Shown one piece after another: positions 48,366-57,370 of a DNA stretch of 64,000 nt. The notes under the pieces were generated by a model. That model was not told the origin of the DNA. It ran no database searches and worked only from the letters and a program-made list of their open reading frames with translations. Source of the stretch: an uncultured Caulobacterales bacterium (lineage in GTDB: Bacteria; Pseudomonadota; Alphaproteobacteria; Caulobacterales; Caulobacteraceae); NCBI GenBank assembly GCA_903900155.1, contig CAIUMD010000011.1:1-64000 (forward strand), in the 5' to 3' direction. Positions within the stretch are counted from its first letter, which is position 1, and the number at the start of each line of letters is the position of its first letter. The position numbers and the translations under genes are program-made.

Positions 48366-48785
48366 TCATCGGCCGCCCATGGCGGCGCGGCGGATGCTGA
48401 CCTCGTCCATCTGAGCGGCTTCGAACTGGCCCAGCTTCTTGGCCGCCAGCGCCTTGGCCTGCTCGGCGACGTGTTCGTATTTCTTGAGGTTTTCGAAGGC
48501 TTCCGACAGGGCGTCACGGGCCCCGACTTCCTCGGCCTGGCACTGCTCGATCTGCACCAGCATGTCGGCGCGGCGGCGCTTATAGCCCTCGCGATAGCCG
48601 ATCATGTACCAGCCGGCCTGGGCGTCGCCCTCGGCATTCTTGGCTTCGGCCTCGGCCTCAGCGTCCAGCATGGTGATGCGCAGTTCGGCCGCCATGCGGC
48701 GCTCATTGATCTCGGCGAGGCGTTTCTGCAGCGTCTCGACCTCGTGGTTCGAGATGCGGATCAGCGAGGCGGCCCACTTGGTCAT
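48366..48785 (-). CDS. fliJ: Flagellar protein FliJ
   Basis: 139 residues, almost wholly coiled coil (LIRISNHEVETLQKRLAEINERR, EEVGARDALSEAFENLKKYEHVAEQAKALAAKK). FliJ is the general chaperone or stalk-like partner of the FliI ATPase in the flagellar export apparatus. Its ATG overlaps the fliI stop (TGATG), and the pair order fliI-fliJ matches C. crescentus. Its own stop overlaps a possible upstream start of the xylanase. Confidence 0.92.
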   Translation of the reverse strand: MTKWAASLIRISNHEVETLQKRLAEINERRMAAELRITMLDAEAEAEAKNAEGDAQAGWYMIGYREGYKRRRADMLVQIEQCQAEEVGARDALSEAFENLKKYEHVAEQAKALAAKKLGQFEAAQMDEVSIRRAAMGGR

Positions 48786-50119
48786 CAGTACTCACTCGCC
48801 AGGATCTGCCCCAGGTAACCGAAAGAGTCGTCCAGAGAAGTTGCTTCTTCCTTATCCTGGCTAAGGAAAGCTTCGATCGCTGGGTTCAGGCGGATCGCGC
48901 GGTCGACCGTCGGGTCGGCCCCGGCGCGATAGGCGCCGATGCGGATCAGTTCTTCCATGTTGGCGTAGGCGGCCATCACCTGGCGCGCGCCCTTGACGAT
49001 GTCGCGCTCGTGCGGGTGTTGGCAGCCCGGCATGGTCCGGCTGATCGATTTGAGGACGTTGATCGCCGGGAAGCGGCCGCGCTCGGCGATGGCGCGCTCC
49101 ATGACGATGTGGCCGTCCAGGATACCGCGCGTGGCGTCGGCGATCGGCTCGTTGTGGTCGTCGCCGTCGACGAGGACGGTGAACAGGGCGGTGATCGGGG
49201 CGGCGGTGGTGCCGTCCGGGCGGATCGGGCCGGGACCGGCGCGCTCGAGCAGCTTGGGCAGCTCGGTGAAGACGGTGGGCGTGTAGCCCTTGGTGGTCGG
49301 CGGCTCGCCGGCGGCCAGGCCGATCTCGCGCTGGGCCATGGCGAAGCGGGTCACCGAGTCCATCAGGCACAGGACTTCCTGATCCTGGTCGCGCATGTAC
49401 TCGCTGACCGCCAGGGTCATGTAGGCGGCCTGGCGGCGGGTCAGGGCCGGCTCGTCCGAGGTGGCGACCACGACGACGGCGCGGCGCAGGCCGTCCTCGC
49501 CCAGGGTCTCTTCCACGAACTCGCGGACTTCGCGGCCCCGCTCGCCGATCAGGCCGACGACGACGGCGTCGCAGGTGGCCTCCTTGGCCAGCATCGACAG
49601 CAGCACCGACTTGCCGACGCCCGAGCCGGCGAAGATGCCTAAGCGCTGGCCGCGGCAGGTGGTGGTGAAGACGTTCATCGAGCGCACGCCCAGGTCCAGG
49701 CGCTCGCCTACCCGGCCGCGGGCGTGGGCCGGCGGCGGCGAGGTCTTCAGGGGATAGGGGATCTCGCCCTGGGGCAGGGGGCCCAGGCCGTCGATCGGCT
49801 CGCCGAAGGCGTTGATGATGCGGCCCAGCCACGCCTTGGTCGGACGGACCACGGCGCCTTCCGGCATAATGCGGATCTCCGCGCCCGGGCCGACGCCTTC
49901 GACGGGGCCGAACGGCATCAGCAGGGCCCGGGCCTCGCGGAAGCCCACGACCTCGGCCGGCAGGGGCTTTTGGCCCAGGCGCTCGATCTCGACGCGGGCG
50001 CCGACCGACAGCCGGGTCAGCCCGCCGCGCACCTCGATCAGCAGGCCGTTCACGGCGGCCACGCGACCATAGATGGTCAGCGGATCGATACGGTCGACGG
50101 CGGCGATGAGGCTACGCAA
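48785..50119 (-). CDS. fliI: Flagellum-specific ATPase FliI
   Basis: 444 residues, an F1-beta-like hexameric ATPase that energises flagellar type III export. Walker A is GSGVGKS (165-171), the catalytic Glu lies in [10 protein letters not shown], and Walker B is [18 protein letters not shown] start at TTG 50119 ([13 protein letters not shown]), which has CAGGAG just upstream and gives the length I recall for C. crescentus; in-frame extension to 50230 lacks support. CtrA-type and GANTC sites lie 25-45 bases upstream, fitting class II flagellar control by CtrA. Confidence 0.95.
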   Translation of the reverse strand: MRSLIAAVDRIDPLTIYGRVAAVNGLLIEVRGGLTRLSVGARVEIERLGQKPLPAEVVGFREARALLMPFGPVEGVGPGAEIRIMPEGAVVRPTKAWLGRIINAFGEPIDGLGPLPQGEIPYPLKTSPPPAHARGRVGERLDLGVRSMNVFTTTCRGQRLGIFAGSGVGKSVLLSMLAKEATCDAVVVGLIGERGREVREFVEETLGEDGLRRAVVVVATSDEPALTRRQAAYMTLAVSEYMRDQDQEVLCLMDSVTRFAMAQREIGLAAGEPPTTKGYTPTVFTELPKLLERAGPGPIRPDGTTAAPITALFTVLVDGDDHNEPIADATRGILDGHIVMERAIAERGRFPAINVLKSISRTMPGCQHPHERDIVKGARQVMAAYANMEELIRIGAYRAGADPTVDRAIRLNPAIEAFLSQDKEEATSLDDSFGYLGQILASEY

Positions 50120-50143
50120 GTGAACTCCTGAAGCACCCGTGCA

Positions 50144-50163
50144 GACTCGGCGATCGTGGTTAA
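50144..50163 (-). promoter_or_regulatory. fliI promoter with CtrA half-site and CcrM site
   Basis: GACTC at 50144-50148 is a CcrM methylation site, and GGTTAA at 50158-50163 is TTAACC on the coding strand, the CtrA half-site. Both lie just upstream of the fliI start. Confidence 0.5.
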
Positions 50164-50218
50164 TCAGGTATGAAATTACGACCCGGCAGGTGGCTTCACC
50201 GGTGCGACCAAATGGTCG

Positions 50219-50398
50219 GTGAAAGGCCATGCGGTCGAAGCCGGGCGCGCTGGCGCACGGGATCTCGGCGCCGAAGCCCCGCGCCCCTTTGACGACCTGG
50301 TCGTCGTGCGGCTTGGCCAGGTTCCCGTGGACGAACTCGGCATGGTCGTCGCCAAGCTGCGAGCCGCCGGCTGGCCGGCCGAAGAAAATCCCGCTTGA
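50219..50398 (+). pseudogene. Possible gene remnant between fliI and ctrA
   Basis: A plus-strand frame with GC-rich third positions from 50174 to the TGA at 50396-50398 (for example [20 protein letters not shown]). There is no good start codon or ribosome site; GTG 50219 is the only candidate. It may be the C-terminal end of a lost gene. The remaining bases to the ctrA start (50399-50680) show no gene. Confidence 0.3.
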
Positions 50399-50681
50399 GA
50401 TCTGCGGCGGGGCGTCGCGGCCTCGCCAAAATGGCCAAGCTTCACCCTGCGGATCGCCACCCGCAAAGCGCGAGCATGGCGTTCAAATTCCCGCGACGGA
50501 ACGCCGCAATCTCGCCTCGTGAGCGAACGGAAAGGCAGCTGGGCCTTACTGGCGTAACGCCGTTCGGGTCGTTGCAAGCGCACGGATTTTGGGGGTCTTT
50601 ACCGCCGAATTAGGGGTTTCCGAGAGGCCCCTGCGACGCCTGCGACCAATGTGACCAAGGGGCCGCACGCCGCTTGCACCC

Positions 50682-50746
50682 GATTCGCAAATCAGATTAA
50701 CCATTCGGCCAACGGAAACATTCACCATTAACCAGTCTTAAATTAA
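50682..50746 (+). promoter_or_regulatory. ctrA promoter region with CcrM and CtrA sites
   Basis: GATTC at 50682-50686 is a GANTC site, then TTAACCAT at 50697-50704, and TTAA at 50728-50731, 50738-50741 and 50743-50746. The arrangement matches the hemimethylation-sensitive P1 and the autoregulated P2 promoter of ctrA in C. crescentus. Confidence 0.75.
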
Positions 50747-50830
50747 CTCTACGCCACAGTGGCCGCAGGGTTTATCGGCGGACTTCCGCCTAAGACGTTC
50801 GAATACGCCAGTTTTGGCGTGGAGGGGCTC

Positions 50831-51526
<696 letters not shown>

Positions 51527-51571
51527 TCTCTTCGGTTTCAGTAGGCGTAACAGTACAAAGCATACCCAAGG

Positions 51572-51602
51572 CGCCCACCGGAAACGGTGGGCGTTTTCTT
51601 TT
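51572..51602 (+). terminator. ctrA terminator
   Basis: CGCCCACCG (51572-51580) pairs with CGGTGGGCG (51585-51593) around GAAA, followed by TTTTCTTTT. Confidence 0.9.
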
Positions 51603-51629
51603 ATCGATCATATGGTTACGTTTCGGCTG

Positions 51630-51647
51630 TTAACCGATGTTAACCAT
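51630..51647 (+). promoter_or_regulatory. CtrA box upstream of the M23 gene
   Basis: TTAA (51630-51633), six bases, then TTAACCAT (51640-51647): a direct-repeat CtrA site with the same six-base spacing seen before ctrA itself. Confidence 0.55.
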
Positions 51648-51785
51648 GCCGTGACAAATCGACCGAAGCGCCGAATAGTTCTTGCCGCCGAGGGCGCGCC
51701 TGAGCATGTTCCGGCCCGACGATTGCTGGGGGGCTACCCGGCCGTGTCATTTTGACTTGCGCGGCATCGAACCGACGGGGGCACG

Positions 51786-53159
51786 ATGCAGGAATTTGAT
51801 CCGCGACGCAGCGCAACGCGCTGGGCGCCGAGGGTTTTCACCGCGGTCGCGGGCCTTGCCGCCCTGAGCCTGGGCTGGAAGCTGACGGCCGACGACGCCA
51901 GGACTCCGGGTATGGAGAAGGCCGCGCTGGATCCCGCCGCCCTGGTCGCCCTGCAGCATGTCGCCTTCGCCAGCGCCGAGGCCCAGCCCGGCTTCGAGCG
52001 CCCCGAGAACGTCGCCGTCAAGGTGCGTCCGGGCGAGACCCTGCAAGGCGCCGTGCAGCGCGCCGGCGTCGCTCCCGAAGACGCCCAGGCCGTGGTCGCC
52101 ACCCTGCAAGGCGCGATCGACACCGTGAACATCAAGGCCGGCATGGCCTTCGAGGCCGCCATCGCCCAGCGCCGCGGCCAGCGCGGCCCGGCCCGCCTGA
52201 TCGGCCTGTCGATGCGGGCCAGCCCGTCCTCGACCCTGACCGTCTCGCGCACCTTCGACGGCGCCATGCGCCTGCGCGAACTGGAGGAGAGGGTCCGCGA
52301 CGAGCAGAAGGTCGCCTGCGGGGAAATGAACGGCTCGTTTTACGAGAGCGTGGCCAATGTCGGCGGCACGCCGGCGATCATCAGCCAGGCCGCCAAGCTG
52401 TTCTCGCACAAGATCGACTTCTCTCGCGACATTAAGGAAGGCGACCGCTTCTGCCTGGTGTTCGACCGCAAGGTCACCGAGAGCGGCCGCACCATCGAGG
52501 CCGGCGACCTGGAATACGCCGAGGTCAAGGGCCAGAAGTTCTACGCCTTCGACCGCAAGGACAGCGATGGAAAGTCGCAGTTCTTCGACCAGTTTGGCAA
52601 GAACATCAAAGGCTTCCTGCTGCGCACCCCGGTGGACGGCGCCCGCATCACCTCGGTGTTCGGTACGCGCAGGCACCCCGTGCTGGGCTATACCCGCGCC
52701 CACAAGGGCGTCGACTTCGGGGCCGGCGCCGGAACCCCGATCCTGGCCGCCGGCGACGGCGTCGTGCTGGAAGCCCGCCGCTGGAGCGGCTACGGCAACT
52801 GGCTGCGCATCCGCCATTCGGGCCAATGGGATACGGGCTACGCCCACATCTCGCGCTATGCTCCCGGCGTCCGCGCCGGCACGCGCGTGCGCCAGGGCCA
52901 GGTCGTGGCCTATGTCGGCGCGACGGGCCTGGCGACCGGTCCGCACCTTCACTACGAGATCTGGCTGAAGGGCGAGCGGGTCAATCCGATCGGCGCCAAG
53001 GTCCCGCAAGGCACCATCCTGGCCGGCTCGGAACTGGCCGCGTTCAAGTCGCAGAAGTCGCGTATCGACCGCATGCTGGCGGCCGGCGGCGAGGCGGTCA
53101 GCGGCGAGGACACCCCCAAGCTTGCCCAGGCGGACCTGGAGAAGGTCAAGCTGCGCTAA
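51786..53159 (+). CDS. M23-family cell-wall metallopeptidase
   Basis: 457 residues. N-terminal membrane anchor (ATRWAPRVFTAVAGLAALSLGW), a LysM-like or OapA-type region (KVRPGETLQGAVQRAGV), then a C-terminal M23 domain with the zinc ligands in HPVLGYTRAHKGVDFGA and HLHYEIW. It should cut peptidoglycan cross-bridges, like MepM. The downstream CtrA box and neighbouring ctrA suggest cell-cycle control. The C-terminus overlaps the stop of the next, convergent gene. Confidence 0.87.
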   Translation: MQEFDPRRSATRWAPRVFTAVAGLAALSLGWKLTADDARTPGMEKAALDPAALVALQHVAFASAEAQPGFERPENVAVKVRPGETLQGAVQRAGVAPEDAQAVVATLQGAIDTVNIKAGMAFEAAIAQRRGQRGPARLIGLSMRASPSSTLTVSRTFDGAMRLRELEERVRDEQKVACGEMNGSFYESVANVGGTPAIISQAAKLFSHKIDFSRDIKEGDRFCLVFDRKVTESGRTIEAGDLEYAEVKGQKFYAFDRKDSDGKSQFFDQFGKNIKGFLLRTPVDGARITSVFGTRRHPVLGYTRAHKGVDFGAGAGTPILAAGDGVVLEARRWSGYGNWLRIRHSGQWDTGYAHISRYAPGVRAGTRVRQGQVVAYVGATGLATGPHLHYEIWLKGERVNPIGAKVPQGTILAGSELAAFKSQKSRIDRMLAAGGEAVSGEDTPKLAQADLEKVKLR

Positions 53160-54679
53160 CCCACCGCCGCCTGGATCCCCGCCAGCAGGTTCGCGGCGGT
53201 GATCGGCTTGGACACATGCAGGTCCGCGCCCGCCGCGAGCGTCTGCTCGCGGTGGACGGTCAGGGCGTTGGCGCTGAGCATGATGATCGGGGTGCGGCCC
53301 GCGCCGGCTTGCAGCTCAAGGGCGCGGATGGTGCGGGTCGCCTCCAGGCCGTCCATGCGCGGCATCTGCATGTCCATCAGCACGACATCGAAGGTCCCGG
53401 CCTTGAAGGCGTCGATCGCCTCCAGTCCGTCGCCGACCGTGACGACGTCCGCGCCTTGGGTGGCCAGGATCAGCTGGGCGACGCGCTGGTTGGTCGGGTG
53501 GTCCTCGACCAGCAGCACGCGCAGCGGGGCGTCCGAGGGCTCGATTGGCGCCGCTGGCGTCTCGCGGACCTCCTGGACCGCATCGACCGGCGGCAGCGGC
53601 AGGAAGACGGTGAAACGGCTGCCGGCGCCGGGCGTCGAAACGGCCGAGATCCGCCCGCCCATCATCTCGACCAGCGAGTGGCAGATCGCCAGGCCCAGGC
53701 CCGTACCGCCGAACCGGCGGCTGATCGAGGCGTCGGCCTGGTGGAAGCGGGCGAAGAGGCCTGCGGCGTGCTCGGCGTCGAAGCCGATGCCGGTGTCCTC
53801 AACCTCCAGGGTCAGGCCCGCCGCTTCAGTGGCGACACGGAAGGTGACGCCGCCGTCTTCCGTGAACTTGATGGCGTTGGACAGGAGGTTGCCGACCACC
53901 TGGCCGATGCGGGTGCCGTCGCCCAGGTAGCGGCCGCGCACCTCGCCCTCGACCTGGAAGGAGAGACCCTTCTCTTCGGCGCGGTGGCGCATGACCTCGA
54001 TGCCGGGGCGCAGGGTCTGGTCCAGGCAAAAGGCGCGTTCCTCCAGCCGCAGCTGGCCGGCCTCGATCTTGGCGACGTCCAGGAAGTCCGAGACCAGCCG
54101 TTCCAGCGTCGCGCCGCTATCGCGGATCAGCCTGACCATCTCGGCCTGGTCGGCGTTCAGCGGCGTGCGCGACAAGGCGTCGACGATGCCGATCACCCCG
54201 TTCAGCGGCGTGCGGATCTCATGGCTGATATTGGCCAGGAAGTCGGTCTTGGCGCGGTTGGAGGCCTCGGCCGCGGCCTTGGCCTCGACCAGGGCGCGCT
54301 CGGCCGCCACGCGTTCGGTGACGTCGCGGGCCACGCCATAGATGCGGTCGCCCAGCCGCTGGGCCCGCCACTCGAAGGTCAGGTAGTGGCCGTCCTTGTG
54401 GCGATAGCGGTTGGTGTAGCCGACGACCGCATCGCCGTCCTTGCGGTTTTCGACCTCGATCACGCTGTTCAAGGTGCCGGGCATGTCCTCGGGGTGGACC
54501 AGGCGCAGCAGTTTCTGGCCTTCCATCTCAGCGGGATCGTGACCCAGCTTGGTGAGCCACGAGCTGCTGGCCTTCAGGACGCGGCCGTCGATGTCGCGGA
54601 TGATCAGGAGGTCCAGCGAGACGTCGAAGAAGGCGATGATGTCTTCGGACAGGGTCTTGTGGACGGCCGCCTGGGTCAT
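53156..54679 (-). CDS. PAS hybrid histidine kinase
   Basis: 507 residues, soluble. PAS domain (about 10-130, SLDLLIIRDIDGRVLKASSSWL with PAC end VARDVTERVAAERAL), HisKA with the His in FLANISHEIRTPLNGVIGI, ATPase domain (GNLLSNAIKFTEDGG, GGTGLGLAICHSL), and a receiver with Asp in FDVVLMDMQMPRMDG. The same architecture as the kinase at 44754 but with PAS in place of membrane sensor. The stop overlaps the convergent M23 gene by four bases. No partner regulator adjoins. Confidence 0.88.
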   Translation of the reverse strand: MTQAAVHKTLSEDIIAFFDVSLDLLIIRDIDGRVLKASSSWLTKLGHDPAEMEGQKLLRLVHPEDMPGTLNSVIEVENRKDGDAVVGYTNRYRHKDGHYLTFEWRAQRLGDRIYGVARDVTERVAAERALVEAKAAAEASNRAKTDFLANISHEIRTPLNGVIGIVDALSRTPLNADQAEMVRLIRDSGATLERLVSDFLDVAKIEAGQLRLEERAFCLDQTLRPGIEVMRHRAEEKGLSFQVEGEVRGRYLGDGTRIGQVVGNLLSNAIKFTEDGGVTFRVATEAAGLTLEVEDTGIGFDAEHAAGLFARFHQADASISRRFGGTGLGLAICHSLVEMMGGRISAVSTPGAGSRFTVFLPLPPVDAVQEVRETPAAPIEPSDAPLRVLLVEDHPTNQRVAQLILATQGADVVTVGDGLEAIDAFKAGTFDVVLMDMQMPRMDGLEATRTIRALELQAGAGRTPIIMLSANALTVHREQTLAAGADLHVSKPITAANLLAGIQAAVG

Positions 54680-54934
54680 CGCGCCGGAGTTCCTCGCTAA
54701 CGTCGAAAGCTAGAACATCGATATCAGTGACGCTTGGGATGTGGGAACAACCCTGGGAAGATTACCGGAAAAGACTTGCCGTCTGTGTCGATATGTCTCC
54801 CAGATCAGGGGAAATGCTCTACGTGTAACAATGTTATCTAAGTTTGGGGCGGTGAATATTTCGCGCGAAGCTGTGATTGAAGGGCGGCGCCGCACGACCT
54901 AGAAGCGGCGCTTCACGTTTGACCGAGACGCCGC

Positions 54935-55897
54935 TTGTCCAGTTCCTCCACCGAGCTCCACCCTGACACCCTCTTTCGGAATCGGCGTTTCGTCATCGGC
55001 ATGGCCGTGCTGTGCTGCCTGCTGTGGGGCAGCGCCTTTCCGGCGGTGAAGGCCGGCTATGCCCTGCTGCACGTGGCCAAGACCGACACGGCCAGCCAGA
55101 TGCTGTTCGCCGGCTGGCGCTTTCTGGCGGCGGGGCTGATCCTGCTGGTCCTGGCGGTGCTGAACCGCAAGCCGGTGGCGATTCCGCGCGCCGAGGTCGG
55201 GCGGATCGTGGGCCTGGGCCTGTTGCAGACCACCGTGCAATACGTGTTCTTCTATGTGGGTCTGGCCCACGCCACCGGCGTGAAGTCGTCGATCATGAAC
55301 GCCACCGGCGCGTTCTTCGGCGTGATCCTGGCCCACTTCCTGTTCAAGGACGACCGCCTGACGCCGCGCAAGATCGCCGGCTGCCTGCTGGGCTTCGCGG
55401 GCGTCTTGGCCGTGAACCTGGGGGGGAAAGGCCTGGACTTCGAGTTCAGCCTGCTGGGCGAGGGTTTCGTGGTCGTGGCCGCGTTCGTGCTGGCGGCGGC
55501 GTCGATCTGGGGCAAGGCCATCTCGCAGAAGATCGACCCGATGGTGATGACCGGCTGGCAGCTGGCCATCGGCGGGACGGCGCTGCTGGCGATCGGCGAG
55601 GTCGCGGGCGGGCGCCTGGGCGGCTTCGACATCCGCTCGCTGACCCTGCTGGCCTACATGGCCGGCCTGTCGGCGGCGGCCTTCGCGCTGTGGAGCCTGC
55701 TGATCAAGCACAATCCCGTCGGCATGCTGGCGGTGTTCAACTTCCTGATCCCGGTGTTCGGGGTGCTGCTGTCGGCGGTGTTCCTGCACGAGCCGGTGCT
55801 GGCCTGGAAGAACGCGGCGGCGCTGGCGCTGGTGTGCGGCGGGATCTGGCTGGTGACGCGGCGGGGCCGTCCTCGTCCTTCGACAAGCTCAGGATGA
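54935..55897 (+). CDS. EamA/DMT-family transporter
   Basis: 320 residues, ten membrane helices in two repeats, the drug/metabolite transporter superfamily (VLCCLLWGSAFPAVKAGYA at the start; AALALVCGGIWLVTRRGR at the end). It starts with TTG 54935, or ATG 55001 inside the first helix. The last residues (RPRPSTSSG) and the stop codon come from a family-D repeat. It exports an unknown small metabolite. The 235-base gap before it shows no other feature. Confidence 0.8.
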   Translation: MSSSSTELHPDTLFRNRRFVIGMAVLCCLLWGSAFPAVKAGYALLHVAKTDTASQMLFAGWRFLAAGLILLVLAVLNRKPVAIPRAEVGRIVGLGLLQTTVQYVFFYVGLAHATGVKSSIMNATGAFFGVILAHFLFKDDRLTPRKIAGCLLGFAGVLAVNLGGKGLDFEFSLLGEGFVVVAAFVLAAASIWGKAISQKIDPMVMTGWQLAIGGTALLAIGEVAGGRLGGFDIRSLTLLAYMAGLSAAAFALWSLLIKHNPVGMLAVFNFLIPVFGVLLSAVFLHEPVLAWKNAAALALVCGGIWLVTRRGRPRPSTSSG

Positions 55898-55953
55898 GGA
55901 CTACTTTGAGCGTCTCACTAGAAGCCTCATCCTGAGCTTGTCGAAGGACGAGG
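55871..55953. repeat. Palindromic intergenic repeat, family D
   Basis: CTCGTCCTTCGACAAGCTCA at one end and its inverse TGAGCTTGTCGAAGGACGAG at the other, separated by about 40 bases. The first arm supplies the stop codon of the transporter. Confidence 0.8.
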
Positions 55954-55963
55954 CTTCGGGCCC

Positions 55964-57235
55964 TCAGTCGACCCCCGCCACGGCCAGCAGGGCCGCCAAG
56001 CCGACTTGCATGCCCTTGAGGCTCGAGGTCTTCTCGACATCGATCCACTCATCCAGGGCGTGAGCGCGGCCGGCCTTGCCGCCGGCGCCGATGGTGACGG
56101 CGGGGATGCCGAGGTTCATCGGCACGTTGCTGTCGGTCGAGCTGTCCTCGTGCTGGGGCGTAAAGCCCAGGGCGGTGATCGCGCCGGCCGTCAGCTTGAC
56201 GATGTCCGCCGTCTGCGGCGTGTTCCCCGCCGGCCGCTCGCCGATCACCTTGGCCTCGTAGCTGATCTTGCCGTCCTTGGTGGAGCGCGCCGCGTTCTCG
56301 TCCGCGACGGCCTTGTCCAGGATGCCGATCAGGGTCTGGTCCAGCTTGGCCAGTTCGGCGGCGCTTTCCGAGCGCATGTCGAACTCCATGAACACCGAGT
56401 TCGGGATCGAATTGACCGAGGCGCCGCCGCCGGTGACGCTGGCCGAATAGGTGGTCTTGGGCTCTTTCGGGGTCTGCACCGCGTAGAGGTCGGTCACCGC
56501 CCGCGCCATGGCCGCCATCGGGTTGACGATGCCGAACGCGCCGTAGCTGTGGCCGCCCGGGCCCTTGAAGGTCACGCGATAACGCTTGGAGCCGACGCCC
56601 TTGTCGACGATCCGCGACGGGTCAGAGCCGTCCATCGAGAAGAAGGCGCTGATCCGCCCCTTGTAAGGACCCTTGTTGAACAGGAAGCGCGTGCCGCGCA
56701 GGTCGCCGGAGCCTTCCTCGCCGACATTGCCGACGAACAGGATGTCGCTCTTGGTCTTGACGCCCGCCGCGTCCAGCGCGCGCAGATAGGCCAGCAGGGT
56801 GGCCAGCGCGCGGGTGTCGTCGCCGATCCCGGGCGCCATCAGTTTCGCGCCCTCGCGCTTGACCTTCACGTCCGTGCCTTCGGGGAAGACGGTGTCCAGG
56901 TGGGCGGCGATGACCACGAACGGACCCTGGCCCTTGGTGGCCGCGCCGGGGCGGACGCCCATGACATTGCCCTCGGCGTCCATCTCGACATTGGTCAGGC
57001 CGTGGGCCTTCAGCATCTCGAGATAGGCCTTGGCGCGCGCCTCTTCCTTGAACGGCGGGGCCGGGATCTCGGTGAGCGTCACGATGTCGGCGACCGTGCG
57101 GTCGTAGTCGGCGTCCAGCTTGGCTGCGGCCTTCTTGAACGCCGGCGAGGCCACCAGCTTGGCCGGATCGGTCGCGGCCGAGGCGGGCAGGGCGACCAGG
57201 GTGAGCGCCAGGGCGAGCAGGGAGGGGCGGAGCAT
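55964..57235 (-). CDS. Exported M20-family metallopeptidase
   Basis: 423 residues with a signal peptide (MLRPSLLALALTLVALPASA). Peptidase T-like M20 metallopeptidase: metal ligands in AAHLDTVFPEG (H and D), PGIGDDTRALA, GEEGSGDLRG (Glu-Glu), and ASTDSN-like SSTDSNVPMN with a distal His in RAHALDEW. The lid domain starts at RYRVTFKGPGGHSYGAF. It should hydrolyse periplasmic peptides. Monocistronic between two repeats. Confidence 0.87.
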   Translation of the reverse strand: MLRPSLLALALTLVALPASAATDPAKLVASPAFKKAAAKLDADYDRTVADIVTLTEIPAPPFKEEARAKAYLEMLKAHGLTNVEMDAEGNVMGVRPGAATKGQGPFVVIAAHLDTVFPEGTDVKVKREGAKLMAPGIGDDTRALATLLAYLRALDAAGVKTKSDILFVGNVGEEGSGDLRGTRFLFNKGPYKGRISAFFSMDGSDPSRIVDKGVGSKRYRVTFKGPGGHSYGAFGIVNPMAAMARAVTDLYAVQTPKEPKTTYSASVTGGGASVNSIPNSVFMEFDMRSESAAELAKLDQTLIGILDKAVADENAARSTKDGKISYEAKVIGERPAGNTPQTADIVKLTAGAITALGFTPQHEDSSTDSNVPMNLGIPAVTIGAGGKAGRAHALDEWIDVEKTSSLKGMQVGLAALLAVAGVD

Positions 57236-57267
57236 GCGGCGAATCCTTGAGTTCGCATCACCCTAGA

Positions 57268-57370
57268 CTGTCATCCCGGCCGCAGCGAAGCGGAGAGCCG
57301 GGACCGCCGGAAGCTCAGCGCTTCCTGCGCTCCCGGATCGGCGCGCTGCGCGCTTGTCCGGGATGACAGT
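57268..57370. repeat. Palindromic intergenic repeat, family C
   Basis: Long copy between the M20 start and the phospholipase stop; ends CTGTCATCCCGGC and TCCGGGATGACAG. Confidence 0.85.
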
